6,866 nt of DNA. It comes from an uncultured Clostridia bacterium. GTDB taxonomy: Bacteria > Bacillota > Clostridia > Oscillospirales > CAG-272. The notes beneath the pieces were generated by a model that saw only the letters and a program-made list of their open reading frames with translations, ran no database searches and had not been told where the DNA came from. Position 1 is the stretch's first letter. Each line of letters opens with the position of its first letter. The position numbers and the translations under genes were made by a program. The stretch lies in contig CAMGRB010000072.1 in NCBI GenBank assembly GCA_946061315.1, positions 1 to 6,866 of the forward strand. Reading direction: 5' to 3'. This document shows, piece after piece, positions 6,761-6,866 of this stretch.

Positions 6761-6866
6761 CGTGCCTGCCTCCCGTTATTTCGTTCATATCTATTATGCA
6801 ATCGAAATATTTTGAAAGACGCTCGTCGTGCGTCACGGCAATAAGCGTTTTACCCGCACTTATTTT
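6753..6866 (-). CDS. ABC transporter ATP-binding protein, C-terminal fragment (rest outside window)
   Basis: Only the last 37 residues are in the window, reading into the right edge. They contain a hydrophobic strand followed by the switch histidine, TLIAVTHDERLSKYFDCII, the usual end of an ABC nucleotide-binding domain of the MacB/LolD class, then a short tail with ITGGRHDA and a TAA stop at 6755-6753. The Walker A, signature and Walker B motifs must be further right. The stop overlaps the permease ATG by 8 bases, and the permease ribosome site lies inside this gene, so the two subunits are made together. It hydrolyses ATP at the inner face of the membrane to drive the neighbouring permease. 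The ORF is too short to be listed by length alone but is clear from its motif. Confidence 0.9.
   Translation of the reverse strand, partial: KISAGKTLIAVTHDERLSKYFDCIIDMNEITGGRHDA
6768..6774 (-). promoter_or_regulatory. Ribosome binding site of the permease gene, inside the ATPase gene
   Basis: GGGAGGC on the minus strand lies 7 bases before the permease ATG (6760-6758) and within the final codons of the ATPase gene. It supports the chosen permease start and the 8-base gene overlap. Confidence 0.75.

Noticed and set aside
5588..6866. Bacitracin-type (BceAB) or macrolide exporter for the ABC pair
   Set aside because: BceB-type permeases are about 650 aa with ten helices. This one has 390 aa and four helices, and a His-rich loop and DUF3299-like partner fit a metal-linked LolE/MacB type better. 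A peptide exporter role is not fully excluded.
1..6866. CRISPR arrays, tRNA or rRNA genes, insertion sequences, riboswitches
   Set aside because: No repeated spacer pattern, cloverleaf, transposase or long inverted repeat was seen. The only non-coding gaps are 12, 45 and under 10 bases.

Overview
The window reads as chromosomal DNA from a Firmicute, most likely an uncultured or gut-type Clostridia. The reasons are strong AGGAGG-type ribosome sites, heavy use of ATA and AGA codons, an SPII-type lipoprotein, and a GltD with the long cysteine spacing I associate with Clostridia. The genus cannot be named from the sequence alone. The window is almost fully coding, with two convergent transcription units separated by one strong hairpin terminator.

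Left part, + strand (1 to about 4343): gltB (5' end outside the window) and gltD, the two subunits of NADPH-dependent glutamate synthase (GOGAT). GltB makes glutamate from 2-oxoglutarate and glutamine-derived ammonia at its FMN / 3Fe-4S core. GltD oxidises NADPH and feeds electrons through FAD and 4Fe-4S clusters. The genes are 12 bp apart, and the gltD ribosome site overlaps the gltB stop codon. This is ordinary central nitrogen metabolism.

Centre (4345-4378): a perfect 15-bp stem with a 4-base loop, A-rich on one side and T-rich on the other, so it can terminate transcription from both sides.

Right part, - strand (6866 down to 4389): four tightly packed genes read right to left. They are the C-terminal end of an ABC ATPase (cut by the window edge), a MacB/FtsX-type ABC permease with a His/Glu-rich extracytoplasmic loop, a 313-aa lipoprotein with an OB-fold-like N-terminal domain resembling DUF3299, and an 81-aa protein with two membrane helices. 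Stops and starts overlap or lie 2-9 bp apart, so this is surely one operon.

The operon is the interesting part. By eye and from memory it matches the core of Zur-regulated operons of gamma-proteobacteria (Vibrio zrg, Pseudomonas PA4063-PA4066 type), which pair a MacB/LolE-like ABC transporter with a DUF3299 protein and a His-rich zinc-binding protein. Here the metal-binding residues seem to sit in the permease itself, the DUF3299-like domain is lipid-anchored, carries a CxxC motif and is fused to an unknown C-terminal domain, and a small membrane protein is added. I infer a Gram-positive zinc- or metal-linked ABC system; the function is not proven by the sequence.
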